Part shown: piece after piece, positions 16,679-25,117 of the stretch
Layout: each line of letters starts with the position of its first letter
Numbering within the stretch: the stretch's first letter is position 1
Assembly (NCBI GenBank): GCA_035293565.1
Contig: DATGMP010000163.1
Span: forward strand, 27,616-91,615
Reading direction: 5' to 3'
DNA: 64,000 nt
From: DATGMP01 sp035293565
GTDB lineage: Bacteria > Pseudomonadota > Alphaproteobacteria > BOG-932 > Roseiterribacteraceae
Program-made: the position numbers and the translations under genes
The notes under the pieces: model-generated
Database searches by the model: none
What the model was told of the DNA's origin: nothing
What the model saw: only the letters and a program-made list of their open reading frames with translations

Positions 16679-16780
16679 TCAAAGTTTCCTGCCGCAGGCG
16701 ACCTTTGGCAGACCGAAACGCGGATCGCCGACGAAATTGCGATCGGTCAGGGAATCGAGAAAGGCGACCAGGGCCTGTCC
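16679..16780 (-). pseudogene. C-terminal fragment of a di-haem cytochrome c peroxidase/MauG-family gene
   Basis: Directly after a stop, the minus-strand frame reads ALVAFLDSLTDRNFVGDPRF, the typical tail of bacterial cytochrome c peroxidases (LVAFLxTLTDxxF). The gene body with haem motifs is missing. The fragment begins exactly where the IS5 tail ends. Confidence 0.55.
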
Positions 16781-16857
16781 TCAATTGAGCCAGATGATAG
16801 CAGCCGCGAGATGGATTGCGGCGAGGAAATTTCTGGCGGTTTTGTCGTAGCGCGTGG
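16781..16857 (-). mobile_element. IS5-family transposase C-terminal remnant
   Basis: The frame reads TRYDKTARNFLAAIHLAAA followed by IIWLN and a stop. This is the characteristic end of IS5/IS427-group transposases. Only about 25 codons remain, and no inverted repeat can be placed with confidence. It is fused in frame to the flavoprotein fragment upstream. Confidence 0.75.
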
Positions 16858-17008
16858 ATCTACAATTTGCGGATAGAACTCTGGCCTCGTCCGCCAGGCG
16901 GGGGCCCATCGGCGTTATGAGGATCCGGTTGCGGAGCTCCAGCGTGCCGATCCGGCCGGGCGACAGAAGATGCTTATCGGACTCGGGACCGGGCGTTTCG
17001 AGGTTCTG
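16858..17008 (-). pseudogene. N-terminal fragment of an old yellow enzyme/NADH:flavin oxidoreductase gene
   Basis: Immediately after the esterase stop, the same minus frame reads LLSPGRIGTLELRNRILITP then MGPRLADE, the signature start of OYE-family oxidoreductases. About 50 codons survive before the IS5 tail. No clear start codon remains, since the first codon follows the esterase TAG directly. Confidence 0.65.
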
Positions 17009-18622
17009 CTACGGCTTGGGCTGGCGGCCGAGCTTTTCCAGATGCGCTTCGAGAAGTGAAAGCCCCTCGGTGTTCGGCCAAGCGACGGCTGCTGATCCGT
17101 GATCTGTGAACTCCATCAGGCGCTCATTGTCGGGATGGTAGGCCGGCCAGATAGCGAGGCCTCGTCCAACCGGTTCGCCCGTCTTCGCAAACGAGGCCCA
17201 ATAGTCGATCATCGTTCGCGACAGCGCACGGTCCTCGTCGGTCATGCGAGGGCCGACACCGGGCATCTTCTCCAGCGTCCCGAAGACGTAATAGATCTCT
17301 GTCCCGTGGGGAGCGCCCCAGGTTGCGCCGCGCACCGGCGTCGGGAGCCCGGCAAACCGGTAGACGAAAACGGGAGCGCCGGCTTTCGCCAGGAAGCGAG
17401 CTTCGAGACGTGTTCCGACGCCCATGAAGCGGTCGGCCGCAATCGCCGCGGCGAGCCGCTCCGGATCGCTTCCATAAACCTTTCGGTAGGCCGTCAAGAC
17501 GGATTCTCGATCATCGCCCAGCCGCCCGAATATCTGATCGGCGGTTGCGGGCACGATCGAGATGGTGGTCGGCATCGGGCCCCCGAAAAGCCACACACGG
17601 CTCTCCAGCGAATTGGCCCCAATGATCACCGGAATCTTGGGAATCTTTCCTTCAGCGATGGCATCGATCGGCGCAACCGGGAGGAGCTTTCCGTCGATCA
17701 TCGGACTTGCTGCGGCCATGATGTCGCGCGTGTCGTCCGCCGCAGGTTTCATCGGAGCGATCGTCTCGGCGGGCAGTGCGCGCAGCGCCACGACCGTATC
17801 CGGGCCGTCACCCTTGATGCCGTGCCGCTCGGCGAAAGCCGTGCCGAGACTCTCGGCCGCGGCGAGCGGCCGTGGACCTGTCGGACCGACCGGGCCGGAC
17901 TCGATGATCGCCTTTTGGAAGAGGCCGGCCGCCAGGGGGCTGGCGAGCATCGCGTCGATTGCCATCGCGCCCGCCGACTCGCCGAAAAGCGTGACATTGC
18001 TCGGATCGCCGCCGAAGGCGCCGATGTTGCGCCTGACCCACTCGAGCGCGGCGATGACATCCATGTAGCCGTAGTTACCGACGAGCCCGTTCTTGCTCTC
18101 TTTCGTCAGGGCAGGATGGGCAAAGAAGCCAAGGCGGCCGATCCGGTAGTTGATCGTGACCAGTATGATGCCGCGGTCGGCATAGGGCGTTCCGTCGAAC
18201 TCCGCCTCGCTGCCGGAACCCGTGAAGAAGCCGCCGCCGTGAATCCAGACCATGACCGGCCGGCGCGCGCCGTCGGATTTCGACGGGGTCCAGACATTGA
18301 GGAAGAGACAGTTCTCATCGATCTTTTTCAGCGGCCCTGCGAGGAATGTCGGCGTGTTGGGACTCTGCGGGCAGCTCGCGCCGAATTCCGTCGCATCCCT
18401 GACGCCTTTCCATTTTGCCGACGGCTGCGGCGGCCGCCAGCGCAGATCCCCGAGCGGCGGAGCGGCGTAGGGTATGCCGCGATAGACCGCGACACCATTA
18501 TCCTCCGTTCCGCGAATTTGCCCGGTGTCGAGTGCAACAACCGGTGTATCGCTTGCCCACAGGCGTGCGGCCGACAGGACGGCGCCGGCGACGAAGATGA
18601 GACCTAGGCAGTGTCTACGCAT
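17009..18622 (-). CDS. Secreted type-B carboxylesterase (para-nitrobenzyl esterase family)
   Basis: A 537-residue alpha/beta hydrolase with a signal peptide (LGLIFVAGAVLSAARLWAS). Motifs: oxyanion-hole HGGGFFTGS near residue 129, nucleophile Ser216 in GESAG, and the family's NGLVGNYGYMD and EDENCLFLNVW-like region (IDENCLFLNVW). Likely hydrolyses esters in the periplasm. It follows a TonB receptor gene by 18 bases and is probably cotranscribed, suggesting that the receptor imports or captures an esterified substrate that the esterase cleaves (inference). Three decayed fragments follow its stop codon. Confidence 0.92.
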   Translation of the reverse strand: MRRHCLGLIFVAGAVLSAARLWASDTPVVALDTGQIRGTEDNGVAVYRGIPYAAPPLGDLRWRPPQPSAKWKGVRDATEFGASCPQSPNTPTFLAGPLKKIDENCLFLNVWTPSKSDGARRPVMVWIHGGGFFTGSGSEAEFDGTPYADRGIILVTINYRIGRLGFFAHPALTKESKNGLVGNYGYMDVIAALEWVRRNIGAFGGDPSNVTLFGESAGAMAIDAMLASPLAAGLFQKAIIESGPVGPTGPRPLAAAESLGTAFAERHGIKGDGPDTVVALRALPAETIAPMKPAADDTRDIMAAASPMIDGKLLPVAPIDAIAEGKIPKIPVIIGANSLESRVWLFGGPMPTTISIVPATADQIFGRLGDDRESVLTAYRKVYGSDPERLAAAIAADRFMGVGTRLEARFLAKAGAPVFVYRFAGLPTPVRGATWGAPHGTEIYYVFGTLEKMPGVGPRMTDEDRALSRTMIDYWASFAKTGEPVGRGLAIWPAYHPDNERLMEFTDHGSAAVAWPNTEGLSLLEAHLEKLGRQPKP

Positions 18623-18640
18623 CTTCCTCCCCGCTGAATT

Positions 18641-20935
18641 TTAGAAGTCGGCTTTGAGCGTGACGCCATAGGTCCGCGGCGGCATGAAGGTCCCGGGAAC
18701 GTACAGTCCAAAATTCGACACGTAGTTCAGATTATGTAGATCGAGCAGGTTCTTGACCCAGAAGGAGATGTTCCCGGTGGCGACGCCGAGTGGAATGTCC
18801 ATGAGCGACAGCCGCGCGTTGACGACCCACTGCTCGGGGATCACAGCAGCCGCGAGCAGCGCCTGATTCACCAGCGGCGGCGGCTCTTCGTAGGTGTATT
18901 GGCTGTTGTAGACCGCGTCGATCCGTAACAGCCCGTACATGTCATAGGCGAATTTGGGCGTGGCGTATTCGGCGCCCAGCGACGCATTGATGTTCGGCGC
19001 GGTGACGGTCGTGGATGATGCCAGCAGAGCCGGATAGTGGTCATAACCGAGCGTCCCGTTCAGGGTGAGGCCGGTGAACGGCTGCACGCTCGCCTCCACT
19101 TCGACGCCATAGGTGTGCTCGTTGCCGCCGTTCGTGAGGAAAGTGCCCTTCCCCGGCGAAAAGCTCGTGATCTGAATGTTGGTTCGATCCTGCTCGAAAA
19201 TCGCGAGATTGAGCTGCGCCCGCCGGTCGAACCACTCGGATTTGATGCCGGCCTCGTAGGTCGTGTTGGTGGTGGGATCATAGGGCACGAGATGGAATAC
19301 GCCGCCCGACACGTAGCCGGTCGCGATGCGCGCGTAGAGATTGACGTCGGGCATCACCTTGTAGGTGACGGTCGCTTCCCAGTCCGTGTGGGAGAAGTCT
19401 CTCGCCAGACTCGTCTGGAGTCCGGGCGTCGCATAGGGACCGGCCCAGTAGGACGCGGCACGGTGGTCGGTGCTGTAGCGGACGCCGCCGCTGATATCGA
19501 TCTGATCCGTCACATGCGCGGTAGCGTGGACGTAGCCGGCAAGGGCTTCGTTCTCAGCGAAATCCAACGAGCCGTTGACATAGTCGGCGGCGGTCAGCGG
19601 CCCGGGACTGTACGTATTCGGGCCGATCGGCGCGAAGCCATGCACGATATAGGTGATGTTGTCCTGGAAACCGACTTCATCATAGTAGAAGAGACCAGCG
19701 ATCCAGTCGAACCTGTCCTCATGCCCGATGAGCTGCAGCTCCTCGGAGGTCTGATGCTGCGGTCGCTTCGCGATCGAGCAGATGAGGCAAAACAGCTCGC
19801 CCGGCGTTCCGCCGAGGAACGATGGGTCGTGAAGCAGATTGTTCTCGTTGAAATTCAACCCGCCCTTTTCATCATCGCGGCGATAGGCCGAGATGCTCTT
19901 GATGCTGAGATTGTCGGCCAGATCGTACTGAACCGTCAGCGCATGCCCCATCACGACGATCTCGTCGTTCGAGGTCAAACTCGGGTAGGCGTTGCGGTAA
20001 TTTGTTCCGAACGTGCCGGTGCTGCCGAGGCCGGGTTGTACCGAGAAGACGAGACGACCGAAGCCGCCGTTGGCCGTGCTGTCGAAGCCCAGGATTTGGC
20101 TCGGCATGGCCTCGGTGATCTCGTCGGTGAAGTCGAACTTGTAGTCGACGGTCAGCGCGTCATTGACATAGCGCACCGCCAGCAGGACGGCGGTCGTGTC
20201 GTCATCGCCCAGCGTCGATGTCGAGGTCTGCGGCCCGAAGGGCTCCGGCAGCGCGAGGGTGATGCCGGGCGTGGTGTTCTTGACGTAGCCGTCGCGCTCG
20301 GTGTGGAGCACCGTCAGGCGTGCCGAGAGCCCGTTGAATTCGGGCGTGTCGAGCGTGGCCTTGACGCGCTTGAGGGCGTAATCGCCGAAGGTCGATTCGA
20401 GATGAGCGTCGAGCACGCCGCTCGGCCCCTGGGTGATGAAGTTGATGGCGCCCGCTTCCGCATTTCGTCCGAAGAGTGTTCCCTGGGGCCCACGCAAGAT
20501 TTCGATCCGTTGCAGGTCGGCCAGGTCGAACTGAGCGCCCACGGCGCGTCCGAGATAGACGCCGTCGACATAGATGCCGATGGGGCTGTCGATCTCGGGA
20601 TTGAGCGTGCCGTTGGAGACGCCGCGGATCGAGAGCTGCGGCACCGCCGGCGTACCGATCTGCGGCGCCATGATGAGACTGGGGACGGAATTGCCGATGT
20701 CCTCGAGGCTCAGGATCTGCTTCTCCTCCAGATCCTTCGTGCTGATCGCGGTGATCGCCGTCGGAACATCCTGAAGCTTTTCCTGAACGCGACGCGCGGT
20801 GACGACGATCTCTTCCAGTCCTTGGCCGGAGTTGGTCGCCTCCTGAGCCTGGGCCCGCGCGTCCTGCCCATGCGTCGACAGAAAGGTTCCATAGGCCGCG
20901 CAGGTCAGTAGCGCGAGGCGAATTGTCTTGCTCAT
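18641..20935 (-). CDS. TonB-dependent outer-membrane receptor
   Basis: A 764-residue receptor. The start at 20935 has GAGGGAGG upstream and a signal peptide (LALLTCAAYGTFLSTHGQDA). The TonB box region is EEIVVTARR, followed by the plug (IDSPIGIYVDGVYLGRAVGA, LADLQRIEILRGPQGTLFGR) and a beta-barrel ending MPPRTYGVTLKADF. The plug type with IGIYVDGVYLGR is common in sphingomonad-like and other alphaproteobacterial receptors for complex organic ligands rather than classic siderophores. The promoter has an overlapping palindrome and a divergent TetR gene, so it appears induced by a small molecule. The ligand is unknown. Confidence 0.93.
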   Translation of the reverse strand: MSKTIRLALLTCAAYGTFLSTHGQDARAQAQEATNSGQGLEEIVVTARRVQEKLQDVPTAITAISTKDLEEKQILSLEDIGNSVPSLIMAPQIGTPAVPQLSIRGVSNGTLNPEIDSPIGIYVDGVYLGRAVGAQFDLADLQRIEILRGPQGTLFGRNAEAGAINFITQGPSGVLDAHLESTFGDYALKRVKATLDTPEFNGLSARLTVLHTERDGYVKNTTPGITLALPEPFGPQTSTSTLGDDDTTAVLLAVRYVNDALTVDYKFDFTDEITEAMPSQILGFDSTANGGFGRLVFSVQPGLGSTGTFGTNYRNAYPSLTSNDEIVVMGHALTVQYDLADNLSIKSISAYRRDDEKGGLNFNENNLLHDPSFLGGTPGELFCLICSIAKRPQHQTSEELQLIGHEDRFDWIAGLFYYDEVGFQDNITYIVHGFAPIGPNTYSPGPLTAADYVNGSLDFAENEALAGYVHATAHVTDQIDISGGVRYSTDHRAASYWAGPYATPGLQTSLARDFSHTDWEATVTYKVMPDVNLYARIATGYVSGGVFHLVPYDPTTNTTYEAGIKSEWFDRRAQLNLAIFEQDRTNIQITSFSPGKGTFLTNGGNEHTYGVEVEASVQPFTGLTLNGTLGYDHYPALLASSTTVTAPNINASLGAEYATPKFAYDMYGLLRIDAVYNSQYTYEEPPPLVNQALLAAAVIPEQWVVNARLSLMDIPLGVATGNISFWVKNLLDLHNLNYVSNFGLYVPGTFMPPRTYGVTLKADF

Positions 20936-21008
20936 AAGTACCTCCCTCGTGGCGTTGCATGCCGAGTCTGCCGGATCAGCCCGTCCGGTTCTGTATTGAA
21001 AGCGTGAG

Positions 21009-21037
21009 ACATTATGTATAGACATGTAATATGTCAA
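21009..21037 (-). promoter_or_regulatory. TonB receptor promoter with embedded TetR-type operator
   Basis: On the minus strand a TTGACA -35 box (21032-21037) and TAATGT -10 box (21009-21014) are separated by 17 bases. The spacer and -35 contain GACAT-N5-ATGTC (21021-21035), and a third GACAT lies at 21008-21012. The symmetrical arrangement overlapping the promoter is the expected layout for repression by the divergent TetR protein. Confidence 0.65.
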
Positions 21038-21131
21038 TGGGTCTGGAATCGATGCCGGTTTATGGCCATCGCTCGTGACGGCCGCGCCATGTGTCATTCT
21101 GAGGCTCCGTAGGAACCGGACTGGAAAGGCG

Positions 21132-21845
21132 ATGACCAAGCCTTCGACGAATTCGCGAAATCGCTCGGGAGCCGAGCGGCCCCGGCCGAACGCCCGAGGT
21201 CGCTCCACCGGGCGCGTCACCTTACAAGAGCGGCAAAAGCAGGATAGCCGGGAGAAAGTGCTCGCCGCGGCGCGAGAGGTCTTCAACGAGATGCCTTATG
21301 CGTTGGTCGCGGTTGAAGACATCATCGCGCGCGCCGGCGTCAGCCGGGCCACATTCTACCGGCACTTTCCCAGTAAATTCGCGGTCGGAAAGGCATTGCA
21401 CGATGAGTTTTGGCCGCGCCTCTTCGCGCTCTATCGCGGGCTGGCGGAAATGCGCGACTCGGGCGAGCAGGCCCTCGCGCGATGGGTAAGAACGATCCTC
21501 GACTTCTATCGCTCGGAGAAGACGCTCGTCGTAGCCTTCCAGCAGATGATGGTGATCGAACCCGAGTTCGAACCCACGGTCAATCAGATCAGCCTGGAGG
21601 TCATCAGAACACTAGCGGCTTCGCGCGCTTCGCTCGGTCACCTTTTGGAGAAATCGCGCCGCGGACGATCAGCGCGAGTCGAGGCGCGGCTTGTCCTCGA
21701 GCAACTCGACGACTTTCTCTACGCGGCCGTTGTCCATGATTGGATGGAAGAGGTGGACGACGGCGTGCGCGTCATGGCGCGAAATTTCCGGCGCCTATTG
21801 GACGACCTAGCTGTGGAAGCTATGAAGGTTGTTCGTCGGGGGTAG
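21132..21845 (+). CDS. TetR-family transcriptional regulator
   Basis: A 237-residue regulator. The start at 21132 has GGAAAGG upstream; an earlier GTG (21075) is not favoured. The first 35 residues are basic and serine-rich. HTH: VEDIIARAGVSRATFYRHFPSKF, about residues 63-85. The C-terminal ligand domain is helical, with FQQMMVIEPEF and FLYAAVVHDW. Divergent from the TonB receptor/esterase pair, so it is the probable repressor acting at 21009-21037. Confidence 0.92.
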   Translation: MTKPSTNSRNRSGAERPRPNARGRSTGRVTLQERQKQDSREKVLAAAREVFNEMPYALVAVEDIIARAGVSRATFYRHFPSKFAVGKALHDEFWPRLFALYRGLAEMRDSGEQALARWVRTILDFYRSEKTLVVAFQQMMVIEPEFEPTVNQISLEVIRTLAASRASLGHLLEKSRRGRSARVEARLVLEQLDDFLYAAVVHDWMEEVDDGVRVMARNFRRLLDDLAVEAMKVVRRG

Positions 21846-21854
21846 GACTGGGAA

Positions 21855-22195
21855 GCTGTGGTTACCACACCGATCAACTGCTCACCGCGCCCGATCGGCC
21901 GGGAGGACCAGTGATGCTCGCCGGCTGCTGGAGCCATCTCAGGCGCCGATTCTATGAGCTGCATGTCTCCGGCGCCTCACATGTTGCGACGCGAACGGTC
22001 GAGCGCATGCGCGATCTCTGGATCGTCGAGGACGAGATCCGCGGCCAGACTCCCGAGCTCCGGCGCGCCGCTCGCCAGGGGCGCTCGCTTCTCGTCGTCA
22101 ACGAGCTCTACACGCTGTAGGAAACCGAGCTGCGGCGTATCCAAAGCCTGAACGGTATCCGCTGCACGCTTACGTCAAAGAGGGCGAACACTCCA
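21855..22195 (+). mobile_element. IS66-family transposase remnant
   Basis: The plus strand reads GYHTDQLLTAPDRPG, then MLAGCWSHLRRRFYEL and RMRDLWIVEDEIRGQTPELRR, matching the DDE-domain segment of IS66 TnpC (AHCWAHARR, IxxLYxIExxIRG). A stop codon interrupts it at 22118, after which ETELRRIQ continues the same frame. No complete transposase, accessory genes or terminal repeats are visible. The remaining bases up to the tRNA hold no gene I recognise; a TGTGTC-N8-GACACA dyad lies at 22204-22223. Confidence 0.65.
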
Positions 22196-22310
22196 TGAAC
22201 CCGTGTGTCGGTAATTTGACACATGTGCCAGCAGACGCCTTCATGTTCCGGCGCTGTTCTGTCTGGGCCTGCGCTGAGCCGGATGCGGCGATCAGGCCGG
22301 AAAACAAGGC

Positions 22311-22339
22311 TGGACCTGAGGATTTCCGCCGCGTATAAG
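22311..22339 (+). promoter_or_regulatory. Candidate tRNA-Val promoter
   Basis: TATAAG at 22334-22339 lies 9 bases before the tRNA 5' end, with a weak -35 (TGGACC, 22311-22316) 17 bases upstream. The -10 fits; the -35 is imperfect. Confidence 0.45.
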
Positions 22340-22348
22340 GCCGCCCAC

Positions 22349-22423
22349 GGGCGCGTAGCTCAGCGGGAGAGCACACCCTTCACACGGGTGGGGTCGTAGG
22401 TTCAATCCCTACCGCGCCCACCA
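22349..22423 (+). tRNA. tRNA-Val (anticodon CAC)
   Basis: Complete cloverleaf: acceptor GGGCGCG pairs with CGCGCCC, D arm GCTC/GAGC, anticodon loop TTCACAC with CAC at positions 34-36 (reads GUG codons), T arm with GGTTCAATCC, and genome-encoded CCA. It lies between an IS66 remnant and an ABC importer operon of the opposite strand. Confidence 0.95.
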
Positions 22424-22436
22424 TACCGCATCCCGG

Positions 22437-23222
22437 CTACCGTTCCTCCTCCACATGTCCCGCATGCCAATTGCGGAGCAGCCTGCGCTCGATCCGCGCA
22501 ACAAGCACATTCAGGGCAAGGCCGGTCAGGGACAATAGCAGCAGAGCGGCGAACATGCGGGGGATTTCGAGGCGATTGCCGCTTTCGACGATGCGCCAAG
22601 CAAGCCCTGTGGCCTCGCCCGACCCGGCGACGAATTCGGCGACGACCGTGCCGATCAGGGCCAGCCCGGCGCTGATGCGCGCGCCCGCAAGCAGCGCCGG
22701 GAGCGCGCTCGGAAGCTGAAGCAGCCACAAATGCTGCCAGCGGCTCGCGCGGTAGAGCCGGAACAAATCGTCGAGCCCGGGGTCAACGGACCGCAGGCCG
22801 AAAGTGGCGTTGGACAATATCGGGAAAAAGGCCACGATCGTGGCCAGGATGAAGACCGCCCTCTCGACGTTGTCGACACCCACCCAGATGACGATGAGCG
22901 GCGCGATCGCGACGATCGGCGTGACCTGCAGTACCACTGCATAGGGCAGAAGGCTCCGCTCCACGAGCCGGCTTTGCGAAAAGAGAATCGCGAGCGCGAG
23001 TCCGCCGACGAAGCTCGCGCCGAAGGCCAGCAGCGTGATCTTGAGCGTCTCGAGCAGCGCGTCGAAGAGCTGCGAGAAATCCGAGACCAATGCGCTCGCG
23101 ATCAGCGACGGGGCGGGAAGGACGAAGCGCGGCACTTCGAGCAGGCGGACGAGGCCTTCCCAGAGGGCCAGTACGGCGACGCCTACAATCCAAGGCAGCA
23201 GCGCGAACACCGCCCGATTCAC
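22437..23222 (-). CDS. ABC transporter permease (SsuC/TauC/ThiX-like)
   Basis: A 261-residue inner-membrane permease with about six helices. The GTG start at 23222 overlaps the ATPase stop (GTGA). The cytoplasmic loop has the EAA motif: DLFRLYRASRWQHLWLLQLPSALPALLAGARISAG. It pairs with the ATPase upstream and the NMT1/THI5-like binding protein at 24-25 kb. Likely imports a sulfonate, pyrimidine (thiamine precursor) or similar small molecule. Confidence 0.92.
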   Translation of the reverse strand: MNRAVFALLPWIVGVAVLALWEGLVRLLEVPRFVLPAPSLIASALVSDFSQLFDALLETLKITLLAFGASFVGGLALAILFSQSRLVERSLLPYAVVLQVTPIVAIAPLIVIWVGVDNVERAVFILATIVAFFPILSNATFGLRSVDPGLDDLFRLYRASRWQHLWLLQLPSALPALLAGARISAGLALIGTVVAEFVAGSGEATGLAWRIVESGNRLEIPRMFAALLLLSLTGLALNVLVARIERRLLRNWHAGHVEEER

Positions 23223-23956
23223 AGTGCCGCCTCCATCGCCCGCTCCAGGTCGCGCGACACGGTCCGGCACGCTTCGAGATAGGGCTGGCTCGTGCGAAAC
23301 GAGGCGTCGCGCGGCTGCGGCCCTTCGATCGCGTGCTCGGCGAATATTCGACCAGGCCGGCTGGTCATGATCGCGATGTCGGTCGAAAGATAAACGGACT
23401 CGAAGACGCTGTGCGTCACAAACACGGTCGTGAAACCGCGATCGCGCCAGAGCCGGAGCAGATCGTCATTGAGCTTGCTACGCGTAATCTCGTCGAGCGC
23501 AGCGAATGGCTCATCCATCAGCAGGAGCCTCGGCTCGGTGACGATCGCCCGAGCGATCGCGACCCTCATACGCATACCGCCCGACAGCGCCCGCGGATAG
23601 GAGTCGGCGAACTCCGAAAGCCCGACCAAGGCCAGCGCTTCCGCAATACGCCGGGCAGCGACCCCACGCGGCACGCCGGCGAGGCGGAGTGGCAAATAGA
23701 CGTTCGTCTCGACATCGGCCCAAGGCATCAGTGTTGCGTCCTGAAACACGAGTCCGATGCCGCCTTCCGGCCTGCCGATAATGCCGCCCTCCGTCGGCTC
23801 GGCCAGACCCGCGATGATCTTAAGGAGCGTGCTCTTCCCGCAGCCCGAAGGCCCGAGCAAGCTGGTGAAGGATCCATCGCGGATGGCGAGATCAACGCCC
23901 GCGAGCGCCGCAAGCCCAGTTGGATAGCGTTTGGTGACGCCGGTGAGCGTTAGCAT
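23219..23956 (-). CDS. ABC transporter ATP-binding protein (SsuB/TauB/ThiZ-like)
   Basis: A 245-residue ATPase. Walker A GPSGCGKST at residues 35-43, Q loop in FQDATLMPW, signature LSGGM at 124-128, Walker B LLLMDEP and switch His in VFVTHS. The start at MLTLTGVTKRYPTG is chosen; the in-frame upstream sequence lies in the hairpin repeat. It energises the permease directly downstream. Confidence 0.93.
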   Translation of the reverse strand: MLTLTGVTKRYPTGLAALAGVDLAIRDGSFTSLLGPSGCGKSTLLKIIAGLAEPTEGGIIGRPEGGIGLVFQDATLMPWADVETNVYLPLRLAGVPRGVAARRIAEALALVGLSEFADSYPRALSGGMRMRVAIARAIVTEPRLLLMDEPFAALDEITRSKLNDDLLRLWRDRGFTTVFVTHSVFESVYLSTDIAIMTSRPGRIFAEHAIEGPQPRDASFRTSQPYLEACRTVSRDLERAMEAAL

Positions 23957-23965
23957 CGGCCAGGA

Positions 23966-24046
23966 TGTAGGATTGGAAGAGCGCAGCAAAACCCATCCGT
24001 TCCTCGCCGACGGAAGGATGGGTATCGCGCCGCTGCACCCATCCTA
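23966..24046. repeat. REP-like hairpin repeat in the transporter operon
   Basis: Three arms of the same 8-mer alternate: ACCCATCC (23991-23998), GGATGGGT (24016-24023) and ACCCATCC (24037-24044), with a related GGATTGG element in front (about 23969). Two alternative hairpins can form. The last arm contains the first base of the binding-protein stop codon. This matches the type of intergenic REP element dispersed in many alphaproteobacterial genomes, and it could attenuate or stabilise the transcript between the binding-protein and ATPase genes. Confidence 0.6.
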
Positions 24047-25024
24047 CGGCTTCCCTACGAATTGCAGCGTGTAGGCTTTGCGATAATCGAGGTTTGCCGG
24101 ATAGAGACCTTCCGATACGACAAGCTTGAAAAAATCCGACCAGCGCTGATCGGTCATAGCGCCGATGCCGAGCGTCTTCGTATCACCCGAATCGACGATG
24201 CCGTGCTCCTTCATCTTGGCCCGAGCATAGGCCAGGATATCGTCCGTCATGTCCGGATTGCCCTTCTTGATGAGCTTGTCGGCGGGCGTCGGATCGCCGT
24301 CGAGATAACGCCGCCAACCCTCGATCGAGGCTTCGACAAAAGCACGGACTACATTGGGCTTTTTCTCCACCCAGTCCTGTTTCGCGAGCACCAGCGAGCC
24401 GTAGGTCAGATAGCCGTTGTCGGCCAGAAGAAAAAGTTTCGGCTTGAAGCCGCCCTCCCGCTCGATGACGAGCGGCTCCGAGGTGACATAGCCCTGCTGC
24501 ACCGCCCGCTTGTCGACGATAAAGGGCGCGGGGTTGCCGGTATATTTGCGGATCTGCCTGTCGTCGAAGCCGTATTTGGCCTTGAGCCAGGCCCACATCG
24601 TGTCGATCGAGGCATCCGAGATCATGATCGGCCGCCCTTTGAGATCAGCGATCGAATTCGCGGGATCGTCAGGATGTAGGATTAGCACCTCGGGATCTTT
24701 CTGGTAGCTCGCCATCACGGCCACGACCGGCGCCCCCGCCTTGACGAGATTGAGCCCGAAGAAGCTGTTCGAGCCGATCGCCATATCGACCGCCCCCGCG
24801 GCCATCAACTGCTGGGGATTGGCGCCGGCGCCGCCGGACCGAATCTCGACATCCAGGCCGTGCTGCGCGTAAAGACCCAGCGCTAGGGCCTCATAGAACC
24901 CGCCCTGCTCCGCCTCGGGCTTCCAGTCGGTCATAAAGACAATTCGCTCATTCGCCGCCGCCGATAGAGTGCGGAGCGACAGAACGAGAAACATCGCAGC
25001 AAAGGCGGGCCGGCGGAGCGTCAT
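24044..25024 (-). CDS. ABC transporter substrate-binding protein (NMT1/THI5-like)
   Basis: A 326-residue periplasmic protein with a signal peptide (FAAMFLVLSLRTLSAAA). The family pattern ERIVFMTDWKPEAEQGGFYEALALGLYAQHGLDVE and GGAGANPQQLMAAGAVDMAIGSN is characteristic of NMT1/THI5-like ligand domains that bind thiamine precursors, sulfonates and related compounds. First gene of the operon with the ATPase and permease. No TPP riboswitch fits into the 93 bases between it and divergent cysQ, so thiamine specificity is not supported by regulation. Confidence 0.9.
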   Translation of the reverse strand: MTLRRPAFAAMFLVLSLRTLSAAANERIVFMTDWKPEAEQGGFYEALALGLYAQHGLDVEIRSGGAGANPQQLMAAGAVDMAIGSNSFFGLNLVKAGAPVVAVMASYQKDPEVLILHPDDPANSIADLKGRPIMISDASIDTMWAWLKAKYGFDDRQIRKYTGNPAPFIVDKRAVQQGYVTSEPLVIEREGGFKPKLFLLADNGYLTYGSLVLAKQDWVEKKPNVVRAFVEASIEGWRRYLDGDPTPADKLIKKGNPDMTDDILAYARAKMKEHGIVDSGDTKTLGIGAMTDQRWSDFFKLVVSEGLYPANLDYRKAYTLQFVGKP

Positions 25025-25117
25025 CGGAGGGAGCTTTCGGAACGGGGGATCGTCGAATCGACTTCTAGGGAATCGGATTTTGACATTCTCCATGCAAGCC
25101 ATGCCATAAGTCCCCTC

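Noticed and set aside
19037..20911. Long 624-codon open frame on the strand opposite the TonB receptor
   Set aside because: It is the antisense shadow of a high-GC gene; it has no domain and the receptor frame is complete and well supported.
25025..25117. TPP riboswitch ahead of the NMT1/THI5-like binding protein
   Set aside because: The 93-base gap lacks the conserved CTGAGA and ACCTGA-type elements.
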